Shown piece after piece: positions 52,711-61,517 of a stretch of 64,000 nt of DNA (positions are counted from its first letter, which is position 1; every line of letters starts with the position of its first letter). Source of the stretch: Nostocoides_A vanveenii. GTDB lineage: Bacteria; Actinomycetota; Actinomycetes; Actinomycetales; Dermatophilaceae. Both the position numbers and the translations under genes were made by a program. Location of the stretch: assembly GCF_039531165.1 (NCBI RefSeq), contig NZ_BAAAPN010000035.1:39605-103604 (forward strand), read 5' to 3'. The notes under the pieces were generated by a model. The model did not search any database, was not told where the DNA came from, and saw only the letters and a list, made by a program, of their open reading frames with translations.

Positions 52711-52748
52711 CCGGCCGGCCCGGGCACCGTCTCGCCCGGGCCGGCCGG
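52711..52748 (+). terminator. Terminator-like hairpin in the 304-bp interval before a secreted-protein gene
   Basis: A perfect 15-bp stem (52711-52725 with 52734-52748) is followed by CCATTTTCGG. No plus-strand gene ends nearby, so it may be a leader structure of the secreted-protein gene 100 bp downstream. The rest of 52547-52850 shows no gene. Confidence 0.5.
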
Positions 52749-52850
52749 CCATTTTCGGCTTCCGGCAACCCAACCGGGGGCCGCGGCGTCTGGGGTGGCA
52801 TCCGCAGGGCACACCCGGGCCATCGGGCCCTCTCACTTCCGGAGGTCATC

Positions 52851-53579
52851 ATGACTCGCACATCCCGCAGCACCGCCGTTCTCGCCGCTGCCACCGGCCT
52901 ACTGGGGCTGGTCGGCGCCGCCCAGGCCGCGCCAGCCGCCGCCCCGAGCGCCGCCGCCACGAACACCGCCGCGCAGGCCCCATTGGTCTGCTCCACCCTC
53001 GGCGCGCCGCCCAAGGCCGCCAGCGCGTATGCCGATCGCCTCCTCGCCGCGTGGGCGGCGGGCAAGCGCGATGTCGCCAAGTGCTACACGGCATACGCCA
53101 CGGATGCCATCCTCTTCGGCGAGAAGCCGCGCGGCGGCGCGTGGACGTGGGTCTCGACGGTGGCCAATACACCGGAGCAGTTCGACGATGTCACCTATCG
53201 CAATGCCGCGGGCGAGCGCATCCAGGTGCGCGTCGCACGGCCCGCGGCGGGGGCGTGGGACCGGGTGACCGGCGTGCAGATGACGGGCACGACCGGGCGG
53301 ATCAGCACCTATGCCGACAATCTCATCCGCGCCTGGGGCCGCGGCGACAGGGCGGCGGCGCTGAAATACGGCACCCCGAAGGCGGGCAATGCGCTCTGGG
53401 CGTTCTCCGGCGGGGCCGGAGGCGGTTGCTGGCAGCGCACCTTCTTCGGCGGGGGCTACACGACGATGGCGATCTACTCCTGCGAGTCCGCGACCGTCGA
53501 GCTGACCATCCAGCCGGGCGCCGCCGCGGCCGGCAAGCCGCAGGCGGTTGTCAAGGCCCAGGGTTTCGGCGCCGACTGA
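52851..53579 (+). CDS. Secreted protein, paralogue 1 of a tandem pair
   Basis: This 242-residue protein has a signal peptide (AVLAAATGLLGLVGAAQA, cleavage near Ala-Ala) and GGAGG before the ATG. The mature part holds two related modules: YADRLLAAWAAGKRDVAKCY (about 60-80) and YADNLIRAWGRGDRAAALKY (about 150-170). Each is followed by a beta-rich stretch. The C-terminus has CWQRTFF and YSCESATVELTIQPGAAAAG. I recognise no named family. The next gene is a diverged copy. Confidence 0.8.
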   Translation: MTRTSRSTAVLAAATGLLGLVGAAQAAPAAAPSAAATNTAAQAPLVCSTLGAPPKAASAYADRLLAAWAAGKRDVAKCYTAYATDAILFGEKPRGGAWTWVSTVANTPEQFDDVTYRNAAGERIQVRVARPAAGAWDRVTGVQMTGTTGRISTYADNLIRAWGRGDRAAALKYGTPKAGNALWAFSGGAGGGCWQRTFFGGGYTTMAIYSCESATVELTIQPGAAAAGKPQAVVKAQGFGAD

Positions 53580-53666
53580 TCACCTCGCTCGTCGGCCAGC
53601 GCCGCCTACTATCAGGGGGAGCGGGCGGGCGGCCCGTTGAACACAGGGACGGGACGAGAGCGAACG

Positions 53667-54362
53667 ATGACCAAGACCTTCCGCGGCGTGGCCGCGCTGA
53701 CGGCAGCAGGCACGCTCGTGCTGGGGTTCGGCGCGGGCGGCGCCGGCGCTGCCTTCGCTGGGCCGGTGGCCGACTGTGCACAAGCGGCATACCCGTCGTC
53801 GGCCAAGGCCTACGCCGCGCGCTTCACCGCGGCGTGGTCGCAGGGAAATCGCGCGTTGGCCGCCTGCTATGCGGTCGGGCCGGCCACCCAGTTCGCCTTT
53901 GCGGAGTTCGCACGCGGCGGGAGTTGGAGCCACGTCCGGGAGGCGCCAGGCGACGGCTTCACGTCCGAGTATTACCGCAACGCGGCCGGAGGCCAGCTCT
54001 CCCTGCTCATCCGATCGCCGTCAGCCGGGCGACAGCGGGCCATCACCAGCGTCGAACTCATCGGCGGACGCACCGGGCGGGTCACCGGCTACGCGGACAA
54101 ACTGATCGACGCCTGGCGGGCGGGACGCCGGCACGACGCGCTGCAGTATGCGACCCCGTCTGTTGTCGCAACGCTCTGGAACTTCACCGGGGGCGCCGGC
54201 GGTGCCTGCTGGAAGCGCGCCTACGCCAATGGCGACACGTCGGACACGCAGGTGGGCTACACGTGCGGCGCACGGATGGTCGACCTGACCATCAAGCCCG
54301 GCGCCGCCGCGGGCGGCCAGCCGCAAGCCGTCACGGCCGCATTCCCGGGCTCGGAGGGTTGA
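53667..54362 (+). CDS. Secreted protein, paralogue 2 of a tandem pair
   Basis: This 231-residue protein shares the whole plan of the upstream gene: signal peptide, module 1 (YAARFTAAWSQGNRALAACY), module 2 (YADKLIDAWRAGRRHDALQY), the CWKRAYA and YTCGARMVDLTIKPGAAAGG ending. Sequence divergence shows an old duplication. The ATG at 53667 follows a weak GACGAGAG. A host- or wall-interaction role would be speculation. Confidence 0.8.
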   Translation: MTKTFRGVAALTAAGTLVLGFGAGGAGAAFAGPVADCAQAAYPSSAKAYAARFTAAWSQGNRALAACYAVGPATQFAFAEFARGGSWSHVREAPGDGFTSEYYRNAAGGQLSLLIRSPSAGRQRAITSVELIGGRTGRVTGYADKLIDAWRAGRRHDALQYATPSVVATLWNFTGGAGGACWKRAYANGDTSDTQVGYTCGARMVDLTIKPGAAAGGQPQAVTAAFPGSEG

Positions 54363-54370
54363 GCGGCTGG

Positions 54371-54420
54371 GCCGACGATGAACGGGGCCGGCCGACGATG
54401 AACGGGGCCGGCCGACGATG
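54371..54420. repeat. Two and a half copies of a 20-bp repeat
   Basis: GCCGACGATGAACGGGGCCG occurs twice, followed by its first half, between the secreted-protein stop and the transposase remnant. It may be a slippage product at an old insertion boundary. Confidence 0.75.
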
Positions 54421-54430
54421 ACCAACCGGT

Positions 54431-54562
54431 ACTGACAACGGCCGCACCGAGGCCATCAACGGGCGGCTCGAGCGCCTACGCGGCTTCGCGTCCGGGTTCC
54501 TCAACCTCACCAACTACCTCGCCCGAAGCCTGACCGCAACGGGCGCTTCAGACCACGGCTAG
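54431..54562 (+). pseudogene. ISL3-family transposase C-terminal remnant
   Basis: Forty-three codons in frame read TDNGRTEAINGRLERLRGF, then SGFLNLTNYLARSL and a stop. This is the conserved C-terminal end of ISL3-family transposases (NGPTEAINGRLEHLRG in typical members). The rest of the element is absent; the 5' boundary abuts a 20-bp repeat. Confidence 0.85.
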
Positions 54563-54590
54563 CCCCCTGGGTGGTTCCCGGGTCACTCCG

Positions 54591-55001
54591 CTACGAGTGG
54601 GGATCGACGCGATGGCGCGTCCCATCGGCGAGGGTAATCGTGTAGGTGCAGGCACCACCCACCTTTGAGGCATCCCTCCGGGCATCGGTCGTGGGCCACC
54701 AGGCTGCGAAGCGGTCGCCCTGCATGGACGCCGCCACCTCGGGGCCAACGGGTGGGTTTACCGTGATAGCGATGACGTTGCTTCCTACATAACCGCTCAC
54801 AAAATTGAACCACCCCTGGACTGTCCGCAGCGGCATTCGGCCGGGCACCGAGACCGCACCTTCAGCGCTTTCCGTCTCGATGAGCCCGTCACCTTCTGGC
54901 CTGGGGTGGTGGCCAGGATCGGTGTCATAGGACCCGAAGAAGTCGCTCCTTCGCGCATCGGTTGCCGCTGCGCCAACGAGGCCTTCGGGCATCAGGCACA
55001 T
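54591..55001 (-). CDS. Hypothetical protein, probably 5'-truncated at an IS boundary
   Basis: From ATG 55001 the frame gives 136 residues with no signal peptide (SDFFGSYDTDPGHHPRPEG, VQGWFNFVSGYVGSNVIAI, ACTYTITLADGTRHRV). The frame stays open upstream with protein-like sequence (GGWTYVVIDGPAGEG) up to the IS256 remnant, so the real start was probably removed. The C-terminal half looks like a beta-rich anchored-protein ectodomain of actinobacteria. No family is recognised. Confidence 0.5.
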   Translation of the reverse strand: MCLMPEGLVGAAATDARRSDFFGSYDTDPGHHPRPEGDGLIETESAEGAVSVPGRMPLRTVQGWFNFVSGYVGSNVIAITVNPPVGPEVAASMQGDRFAAWWPTTDARRDASKVGGACTYTITLADGTRHRVDPHS

Positions 55002-55107
55002 TCCTTCGCCAGCAGGGCCATCGATAACAACGTACGTCCACCCGCCGGTGGCGTCCAGATTCCGGTGTAAACGCGCGGGCCCTGGTTCAGGTTTCGTGGG
55101 GTTGATG

Positions 55108-55974
55108 TTACGCGGTGGCGGTGACAGCGTCGGTTTGGTGGGCGTGGTCGACGGCGTGTCGGGGTCGTAGTTCGCGGGGTGGGTCGAGTAGGGATCGGCG
55201 GAGGTCGTGTAGCAGGCGTGAGCCGGCGGGGGTCATGGCCAGGCCGCGCCAGCCGGCGGAGGCGCGGTCCAGGACGGCCCAGACCAGGCTGATGCAGGAG
55301 GTCTCGCCGGGGAAGCGGCCGATGACTTTGGCGCGGCGGCGGGTTTCGCCGAAGGTGCGTTCGATGAAGTTGGACTGCCGGATCCGTTGGTGGTGCTCGG
55401 CCGGGAAGCGCAGGTAGGCGCTCAGTCCGGCGGCGTCGGTGAGCAGGATCTTCATCGCCGCCGGGTAGATGGCGGCGTACTTCGCCGCGAACGCGCGGAC
55501 GCGGGTGTCGATCAGGTCGACCAGCGCGGGGACGGGTTCGATATCGAGGTCGGTGGTGTCGAAGATGGCCCAGTAGCCGTCGCGGATCTCGTCCTGCATC
55601 CCGGTCGGGGCCTTCGCCAGAACGTTCCGCAGCCGGTGGATGAGGCACCTCTGCCGCAACGCTTTCGGGTTGATCTGCTCGATCGCGGCGATCAATCCTT
55701 GAGCGCCGTCGGAGATGACCAGCAGCGGACTGCCCAGGCCCCGATCGCGCAGGTCGGCCAGGAAGTCGACCCACGCGTCGGTGGATTCCCCGGCCCCGGG
55801 CGCCAACCCGATGAAGACGGGTTTGCCGTCGGAGCTGATCCCCCAGGCGGCCAGCACCGGCTCGGCCGGGCTGCCTTGGTGCGTCCGGAAGAACGAGGCG
55901 TCCAGGAACAGGTAATCCACGCTCACCCCCTCCAGGCGGCGGGCAGCCCACTGCCCGTACTCGGCGGGCTTGGC
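55108..55974 (-). pseudogene. IS256-family transposase, N-terminally truncated
   Basis: The catalytic DDE core is present: first Asp in YLFLDASFFR, second in VISDGAQGL, Glu in NFIERTFGETRRR. About 130-150 N-terminal residues of a normal ~400-residue transposase are missing; the frame opens directly after a TAG at 55975-55977. The C-terminus is complete. The remnant lies between a truncated hypothetical gene and the groEL terminator. It cannot be active alone. Confidence 0.85.
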
Positions 55975-56029
55975 CTACCGCAGCAAGAGCGGGCATCCAG
56001 CCCGGCGGCGGGGCGGCCGCCGGTAGGGT

Positions 56030-56053
56030 CCGGGCCCTCACCAGAGGGCCCGG
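56030..56053. terminator. Small hairpin between IS256 remnant and groEL
   Basis: A perfect 10-bp stem (56030-56039 with 56044-56053) has an ACCA loop. It follows the groEL terminator and may be a second stop signal. Confidence 0.45.
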
Positions 56054-56088
56054 CTTCGAGTCCGACGCATCCCGCGCGGTTCGGACGC

Positions 56089-56125
56089 CGAAGGGCGGCC
56101 ACCCCACCGGGGTGACCGCCCTTCG
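56089..56125 (-). terminator. groEL terminator hairpin
   Basis: A 17-bp stem (56089-56105 with 56109-56125, one mismatch) lies 22 bp past the groEL stop. Confidence 0.7.
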
Positions 56126-56146
56126 CTTGACCTTGGCGGGCCGGGA

Positions 56147-57775
56147 TCAGAAACCCATGCCGCCCATGTCGTCGCCGCCGCCGGCCGGCATGGCCGGAGC
56201 CTTCTCCGGCTTGTCGGCGATGACGGCCTCGGTGGTGAGGAAGAGCGCGGCGATGGAGGCCGCGTTCTGCAGGGCGGAGCGGGTGACCTTGGCCGGGTCG
56301 ATGATGCCAGCCGCGATCATGTCGACGTACTCGCCGCTGGCCGCGTTGAGGCCCTCGCCCGCGGGCAGGTGACGGACCTTTTCGGCCACGACGCCCCCCT
56401 CGAGACCGGCGTTGACGGCGATCTGCTTCAGCGGCGCCTCGGACGCGACGCGCACGATGTTGGCGCCCGTCGCCTCGTCACCCTCGAGGGTGAGCTTCTC
56501 GAAGGCCGCCTTGGTGGCCTGGAGCAGCGCGACGCCGCCACCGGCGACGATGCCCTCCTCGACGGCCGCCTTCGCGTTGCGCACAGCGTCCTCGATGCGG
56601 TGCTTGCGCTCCTTGAGCTCGACCTCGGTGGCCGCGCCCGCCTTGATGACGGCGACGCCACCGGCGAGCTTGGCCAGGCGCTCCTGGAGCTTCTCGCGGT
56701 CGTAGTCGCTGTCGGACTTCTCGATCTCGGCGCGGATCTGGGCGACCCGGCCGGCGATCTGGTCCTGGTCACCGGCGCCCTCGACGATGGTGGTCTCGTC
56801 CTTGGTGACGACGACCTTGCGGGCCTTGCCCATCAGGTCGAGGTCGGCGGTGTCGAGCTTGAGCCCGACCTCCTCGGAGATGACCTGGCCACCGGTGAGG
56901 ATGGCGATGTCGGCCAGCATGGCCTTGCGGCGGTCGCCGAAGCCCGGGGCCTTGACCGCGACGGACTTGAAGGTGCCACGGATCTTGTTGACCACCAGGG
57001 TCGAGAGGGCTTCGCCGTCGACGTCCTCGGCGATGATCAGCAGCGGCTTGCCCGACTGCATGACCTTCTCCAGCAGCGGGAGCAGGTCCTTGATCGAGGA
57101 GATCTTGGAGTTGGCGATCAGGATGTAGGGGTCCTCCAGGACCGCTTCCATCCGCTCCGGGTCGGTGACGAAGTAGCCGGAGATGTAGCCCTTGTCGAAG
57201 CGCATGCCCTCGGTGAGCTCGAGCTCGAGGCCGAAGGTGTTGGACTCCTCGACGGTGATGACGCCTTCCTTGCCGACCTTGTCCATGGCCTCGGCGATCA
57301 TCTCGCCGATTTGGGGGTCAGCAGCGGAGATGGACGCGGTCGCAGCGATCTGCTCCTTGGTCTCGATCTCCTTGGCCATCGCGAGCAATTCATCGGCCAC
57401 GGCCGTGGTGGCCTGCTCGATGCCGCGCTTGAGGGCCATCGGGTTGGCACCGGCCGCGACATTGCGCAGGCCCTCGCGGACCATGGCCTGGGCCAGGACG
57501 GTGGCCGTCGTCGTGCCGTCACCGGCGACGTCGTCGGTCTTCTTGGCGACCTCCTTGACCAGCTCGGCGCCGATCTTCTCGTAGGGGTCGTCGAGCTCGA
57601 TCTCCTTGGCGATGGACACACCGTCGTTGGTGATCGTGGGGGCGCCCCACTTCTTCTCCAGCACGACGTTGCGGCCCTTCGGGCCCAGGGTGACCCTGAC
57701 GGCGTCGGCGAGGACATTCATGCCCCGCTCGAGACCGCGACGTGCCTCTTCATCGAAAGCGATGATCTTGGCCAT
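56147..57775 (-). CDS. groEL: Chaperonin GroEL (60-kDa)
   Basis: This 542-residue chaperonin is full length: KIIAFDEEARRGLERGMNV, VTLGPKGRNVVLEKKWGAP, the ATPase motif GDGTTTATVLAQAM, and the flexible GGDDMGGMGF tail. The GGM tail marks the GroEL2/main type of actinobacteria rather than the His-rich GroEL1. No groES is adjacent. Two CIRCE operators upstream show HrcA control. The start ATG is at 57775. Confidence 0.98.
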   Translation of the reverse strand: MAKIIAFDEEARRGLERGMNVLADAVRVTLGPKGRNVVLEKKWGAPTITNDGVSIAKEIELDDPYEKIGAELVKEVAKKTDDVAGDGTTTATVLAQAMVREGLRNVAAGANPMALKRGIEQATTAVADELLAMAKEIETKEQIAATASISAADPQIGEMIAEAMDKVGKEGVITVEESNTFGLELELTEGMRFDKGYISGYFVTDPERMEAVLEDPYILIANSKISSIKDLLPLLEKVMQSGKPLLIIAEDVDGEALSTLVVNKIRGTFKSVAVKAPGFGDRRKAMLADIAILTGGQVISEEVGLKLDTADLDLMGKARKVVVTKDETTIVEGAGDQDQIAGRVAQIRAEIEKSDSDYDREKLQERLAKLAGGVAVIKAGAATEVELKERKHRIEDAVRNAKAAVEEGIVAGGGVALLQATKAAFEKLTLEGDEATGANIVRVASEAPLKQIAVNAGLEGGVVAEKVRHLPAGEGLNAASGEYVDMIAAGIIDPAKVTRSALQNAASIAALFLTTEAVIADKPEKAPAMPAGGGDDMGGMGF

Positions 57776-57895
57776 TCGGGTGGTTCCTCCACACGATGTA
57801 TGTACGTATGACCGCGTCGGTGCCCGCGACGGACGGCCCGGCCACCGCGGCTCACGTCACCACGGCATACCGAACCTCACCCACGAGGTCGGGGA

Positions 57896-57922
57896 TTATC
57901 ACTCTCACGGGGAGAGTGCTAA
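57896..57922 (-). promoter_or_regulatory. CIRCE operator 1 (HrcA site)
   Basis: On the minus strand the element reads TTAGCACTC-N9-GAGTGATAA, one mismatch from the consensus TTAGCACTC-N9-GAGTGCTAA. It lies about 120 bp before the groEL ATG. Confidence 0.93.
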
Positions 57923-57930
57923 CGCCATTA

Positions 57931-57957
57931 TTGGCACTCGCACCCCGAGAGTGCAAA
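57931..57957 (-). promoter_or_regulatory. CIRCE operator 2 (HrcA site)
   Basis: Reading TTTGCACTC-N9-GAGTGCCAA on the minus strand, each arm has one mismatch to the consensus. It is 8 bp from the first site; a pair of CIRCE elements before groEL is typical of actinobacteria. Confidence 0.9.
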
Positions 57958-58047
57958 CAGCAGGGCGGTTTCGCGCCCGCACGAACACTCGGTGAACACC
58001 TGGCGACAACCGCCTGTAACCGCTTACATCGGCGGGACCATAGTGGG

Positions 58048-59268
58048 GTGGACACTTCCCTGGTGGCCTTGATCCTCGTGATCTTGACGGCCCTCGCGTT
58101 TGACTTCACCAATGGCTTCCATGACACCGGCAATGCGATGGCGACGTCCATCGCCACCGGCGCGCTGCGCCCGAAGGTCGCTGTCATGCTTTCCGCCGTC
58201 CTCAACCTGGTCGGCGCCTTCCTCTCGGTCGAGGTGGCGCTGACGGTGACCAACGCGGTCATCAAGATCCAGGACAAGACCGGCGCTCCGAAGGCCGAAT
58301 ATCTCGCCAATGGCGGGCAGGCACTCCTTCTCATCGTGCTCGCGGGATTGTGCGGCGGGGTGGTCTGGAATCTGCTGACCTGGTTGCTCGGCCTGCCCTC
58401 CAGTTCCAGCCACGCGCTCTTCGGCGGAATGATCGGGGCGGCCATCGCCGGCCTCGGGGTATCCGGCGTCAACTGGGCCGGTGACGGCACCAAGCTCGAC
58501 GGCGTGGTCGGGAAGGTCATTCTCCCGGCGCTGATGTCACCGGTGATCGCCGGGTGCGTGGCCGCGCTGGGGACCTGGTTGATCTACCGCATCACCGAAG
58601 GCGTGGCCGAGCGCTATAAAGAATCCGGCTTCCGCTGGGGTCAGATCGGCAGCGCCTCGCTGGTCTCGCTCGCCCACGGCACCAATGACGCCCAGAAGAC
58701 GATGGGCGTGATCACCTTGGCCCTGCTGGCGAGCGGGCACTGGACCGACACGACGAATATCCCCCTCTGGGTGAAGTTCGCTTGCGCCCTGGCCATCGCC
58801 CTGGGGACCTATCTCGGTGGCTGGCGGATCATCCGGACCCTCGGCAAGGGCCTGGTCGAGATCTCCTCACCCCAAGGTATGGCGGCGGAGTCGTCCTCGG
58901 CCGTCACCATCCTCGCCTCCAGCCACCTCGGTTTCGCCCTGTCCACCACCCACGTCGCCACCGGTTCGATCCTGGGCACCGGGATCGGCAAGCGGGGCGC
59001 CGAGGTGCGTTGGGGCGTCGCCGGCCGGATGGCCGTGGCGTGGTTGACGACCCTGCCCGCAGCGGGCCTGGTGGGCGCGGTCATGTGGTGGATCGGGCAT
59101 ACGCTCGGCGGCACCCTGGGCATGATCGCGGTCTTTGCCATCCTCGCGGCGCTCGCGGGCTATATGTACCTCCACTCGCGGCGCGCCCCCATCGACCACA
59201 ACAACGTCAACGACGAGTGGGAGGGCACGCCGACTGAAGCGCCCGTCCCCGCCGGCGTCAACCACTGA
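58048..59268 (+). CDS. pitA: Low-affinity inorganic phosphate transporter Pit, copy 1
   Basis: This 406-residue Pit-family transporter has the duplicated PHO-4 signatures: DFTNGFHDTGNAMATSI in the first half and SLAHGTNDAQKTMGVI in the second, with about ten TM helices (LLGLPSSSSHALFGG and SHLGFALSTTHVATGS follow each). It imports metal-phosphate with protons. The GTG at 58048 gives MDTSLVALILVIL, aligned with the second copy. It heads a module with a small membrane protein and DUF3349, the same order as Rv0545c-Rv0544c-Rv0543c in Mycobacterium tuberculosis. Confidence 0.93.
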   Translation: MDTSLVALILVILTALAFDFTNGFHDTGNAMATSIATGALRPKVAVMLSAVLNLVGAFLSVEVALTVTNAVIKIQDKTGAPKAEYLANGGQALLLIVLAGLCGGVVWNLLTWLLGLPSSSSHALFGGMIGAAIAGLGVSGVNWAGDGTKLDGVVGKVILPALMSPVIAGCVAALGTWLIYRITEGVAERYKESGFRWGQIGSASLVSLAHGTNDAQKTMGVITLALLASGHWTDTTNIPLWVKFACALAIALGTYLGGWRIIRTLGKGLVEISSPQGMAAESSSAVTILASSHLGFALSTTHVATGSILGTGIGKRGAEVRWGVAGRMAVAWLTTLPAAGLVGAVMWWIGHTLGGTLGMIAVFAILAALAGYMYLHSRRAPIDHNNVNDEWEGTPTEAPVPAGVNH

Positions 59269-59279
59269 GGCAGGATCGG

Positions 59280-59576
59280 ATGAACAACTTCGAGTTCGCC
59301 CTTGAGGGCGCATGGAAGGTCCTCGCCGCGGGGCTCCTCCTCGGCGCGGGGCTGCCGGCGATCTTCGCCTTCGGCATCCGGGCCCTGGCCTACGGGCAGG
59401 GTGGAGACGCTGAGATCAATCACGAGGCCGGCCACCCCGTCGGCAAGGTGTTGGCGATCCTGTGCTTCGCGATCGTCCTCGCCGCCGTCGCTCTCGGAAT
59501 CACGACGATCGTGGCATCCGGCTTCGGGCAGAAAGTCAGCTTCGAGCACATCTACCCGATGCTGGTGGACAAGTGA
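59280..59576 (+). CDS. Small membrane protein of the pit module, copy 1
   Basis: This 98-residue protein has two hydrophobic helices (AAGLLLGAGLPAIFAFGI, then ILCFAIVLAAVALGITTIV) and a short conserved end SGFGQKVSFEHI. AGGA precedes the ATG, 11 bp after the pit stop. It matches the position and size of Rv0544c. Function unknown; partner of Pit is likely from conserved order. Confidence 0.82.
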   Translation: MNNFEFALEGAWKVLAAGLLLGAGLPAIFAFGIRALAYGQGGDAEINHEAGHPVGKVLAILCFAIVLAAVALGITTIVASGFGQKVSFEHIYPMLVDK

Positions 59577-60316
59577 GCGACACCCAGAAATCGACTCCCG
59601 GCCCGGTCCAGCGCATCCTGGAGTGGCTCCGGGCGGGGTACCCCTCGGGTATCCCCAAGGAGGACTACTTCGCCGTGCTCGGTGTGCTCAAGCGCACCTT
59701 GCCCGAGCACGAAGTCGAGGACGTCGTCGCCACCTTGACAGCTCAGGCGCAGGCGCCCATCACCGAGGCCGACGTCCGGTCGGAGCTGGCGGGGCGCGAT
59801 GTCCAGTCGCCCACGTCCGAGGATGTCGCCCGCGTGGCGGGCCGACTCGCCGAGGCGGGCTGGCCGCTCGCCGATCCCGCCGACGTCTATCCGCCCAGCG
59901 CCGAGGTCGCGGCTGCCGCGGCAGCCGCAGCCGTGGCCATCACTGGCGCACCACCGGCCAACGGCTCCTCGCCGACCGATGGCCCGGAGCCGGCCAGCGG
60001 CGCGGAGCCGGCGGGCGGGGAGGGCGGGCGCCTGCCGCGGATCGTCAGCTGGGTGCGCGAGGGCTACCCGAGTGGCGTGCCGGCGACGGACTTCGTGCCG
60101 TTGTTGGCTTTGCTGCGGCGCCGGCTGACCGACGATGAGGTCAAGGGCGTCTCCCGCTCACTGCGCTCGGCCGGCGTGGCGCCCGTCGACGTCATCGACA
60201 TCGGCCAAGAGATCGCCAAGGTCACCAACGAGCTGCCGTCCGTCGAGGACATCCGGCGCGTCCACGATCACCTGGCCCGCAAGGGCTGGCCGGTGGAGTT
60301 CCCCGACCCGGGCTGA
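59573..60316 (+). CDS. Double DUF3349 protein of the pit module, copy 1
   Basis: This 247-residue protein carries two DUF3349 domains: residues 10-100 (ILEWLRAGYPSGIPKEDYF, then LAEAGWPLAD) and 155-245 (RIVSWVREGYPSGVPATDF, then LARKGWPVEFPD), joined by an Ala/Gly/Pro linker. The mycobacterial relative Rv0543c has a single domain. The GTG overlaps the upstream stop (GTGA). A soluble helical protein; function unknown. Confidence 0.85.
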   Translation: MSDTQKSTPGPVQRILEWLRAGYPSGIPKEDYFAVLGVLKRTLPEHEVEDVVATLTAQAQAPITEADVRSELAGRDVQSPTSEDVARVAGRLAEAGWPLADPADVYPPSAEVAAAAAAAAVAITGAPPANGSSPTDGPEPASGAEPAGGEGGRLPRIVSWVREGYPSGVPATDFVPLLALLRRRLTDDEVKGVSRSLRSAGVAPVDVIDIGQEIAKVTNELPSVEDIRRVHDHLARKGWPVEFPDPG

Positions 60317-60334
60317 CGTTTCCCGGTGCGCCCG

Positions 60335-60368
60335 CCCGTGCCGTAGGCCACGCCTCCTACGGCACGGG
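60335..60368. terminator. Bidirectional terminator between pit module 1 and the peptidase gene
   Basis: A perfect 13-bp stem (60335-60347 with 60356-60368) with an 8-nt loop lies 18 bp past the DUF3349 stop and includes the last codons of the convergent peptidase gene. Confidence 0.7.
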
Positions 60369-61517
60369 TGTCGGTGCGGTGGGGCGGGCCGACGGGAAGG
60401 CGTCCAGGTAGGACCGCACGACGCGCTCGGCCGGGGTGCCCGGCCACAGCGTCGCCGTGCGCGCGGCGAGCATCGCGTGGCCGATCGCGCGCGTCACGCA
60501 CCGTGCGGCGGCGGAATGCAGCGCCAGTAGATCGGCCAGCCCCGGCGCCGCGCGTTCGCCCGTGGCCAGCGCGAACAAGGTGTCACCGTCCAGCAGCGTG
60601 TGCGCCGGGTCGATACCGCGCGCGATCCCGTCGTGACCTACGGCGGCAAGCTTCGCGCACTCCGCCTTGGTCAGGCTCGCGTCGGTCGCGACGACACCGA
60701 TGGTCGTGGCACCACCTGGCAGCAGGCCCGCCGCGGTCATTTCCGTATGCCGTTCCTCGCGATACGCCGCCACCTCACCACTCGCCGGGCGCTCCAGCGG
60801 CGGGAACTCCCCCGGCAGGCCGTGACGAGCGGCCCAGAGTTCGCCGGTCGCCGGGTCGACCGGCGAGCCGACCGCATTGACGACGACGAGCGCGGCCACC
60901 GTGCTCCCGTCGGGGAGGACGGCGCTCGCGGACCCGATGCCGCCGGCGAGCCCGGCTGCCTTCGCGCCCGTCCCGGCCCCGATAGGGCCGAGCGCCCGTG
61001 CACCAGCACGGGATTCAAGCGCTCTCGTCGCGTCGTCGGTCCCCATCTGGGCGGAGTCGCCGGCAGGCGAACGGGTGGCCGCGGCATACGCCCGCGCTCC
61101 GTCGTCGGCTCCGGGGAAGGCGCCGAAGTCGCCCCCTCGGCCGAGGTCGAAGATCACCGCCGCCGGGACGATCGGGACCACCTCGCCGGTTGCGCCCATC
61201 GGCCAACCCACGCCGGCGGCATACAACGCGCGAGCGACGCCGTCCGCGGCGGCGAGCCCGAAGGCGCTCCCGCCCGAGAGCACGACCGCGTGCACCCGAT
61301 CGACCAGGCACCGCGGATCGAGCAGGTCGGTCTCGCGAGTGCCCGGAGCGGCTCCGCGGACGTCGACGCCCGCGACGCACCCGCCCCGTGGTGCCACAAC
61401 CACGGTCACGCCGGTCCGCCGGCCCGCGCCGATCGAGGTCGAGTGACCGACCCGGAGCCCGGCAACGTCGAGCAGGCTGTTCGTCGCTCCGGTGCGCATA
61501 TTGTCAAACGAGGACAT
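60357..61517 (-). CDS. P1-family peptidase (DmpA/BapA-like)
   Basis: This 386-residue protein is a self-processing Ntn-type aminopeptidase of the P1 family: LLDVAGLRVGHSTSIGAGR, GVDVRGAAPGTRETDLL, VVLSGGSAFGLAAADGV, GPIGAGTGAKAAGLAGGIG, and VAALVVVNAVGSPVDP. Relatives release N-terminal D- or beta-amino acids from short peptides. The processing Ser cannot be assigned with certainty by eye. ATG 61517 begins MSSFDNMRTGA. It is inverted between the two pit modules. Confidence 0.9.
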   Translation of the reverse strand: MSSFDNMRTGATNSLLDVAGLRVGHSTSIGAGRRTGVTVVVAPRGGCVAGVDVRGAAPGTRETDLLDPRCLVDRVHAVVLSGGSAFGLAAADGVARALYAAGVGWPMGATGEVVPIVPAAVIFDLGRGGDFGAFPGADDGARAYAAATRSPAGDSAQMGTDDATRALESRAGARALGPIGAGTGAKAAGLAGGIGSASAVLPDGSTVAALVVVNAVGSPVDPATGELWAARHGLPGEFPPLERPASGEVAAYREERHTEMTAAGLLPGGATTIGVVATDASLTKAECAKLAAVGHDGIARGIDPAHTLLDGDTLFALATGERAAPGLADLLALHSAAARCVTRAIGHAMLAARTATLWPGTPAERVVRSYLDAFPSARPTAPTPVP

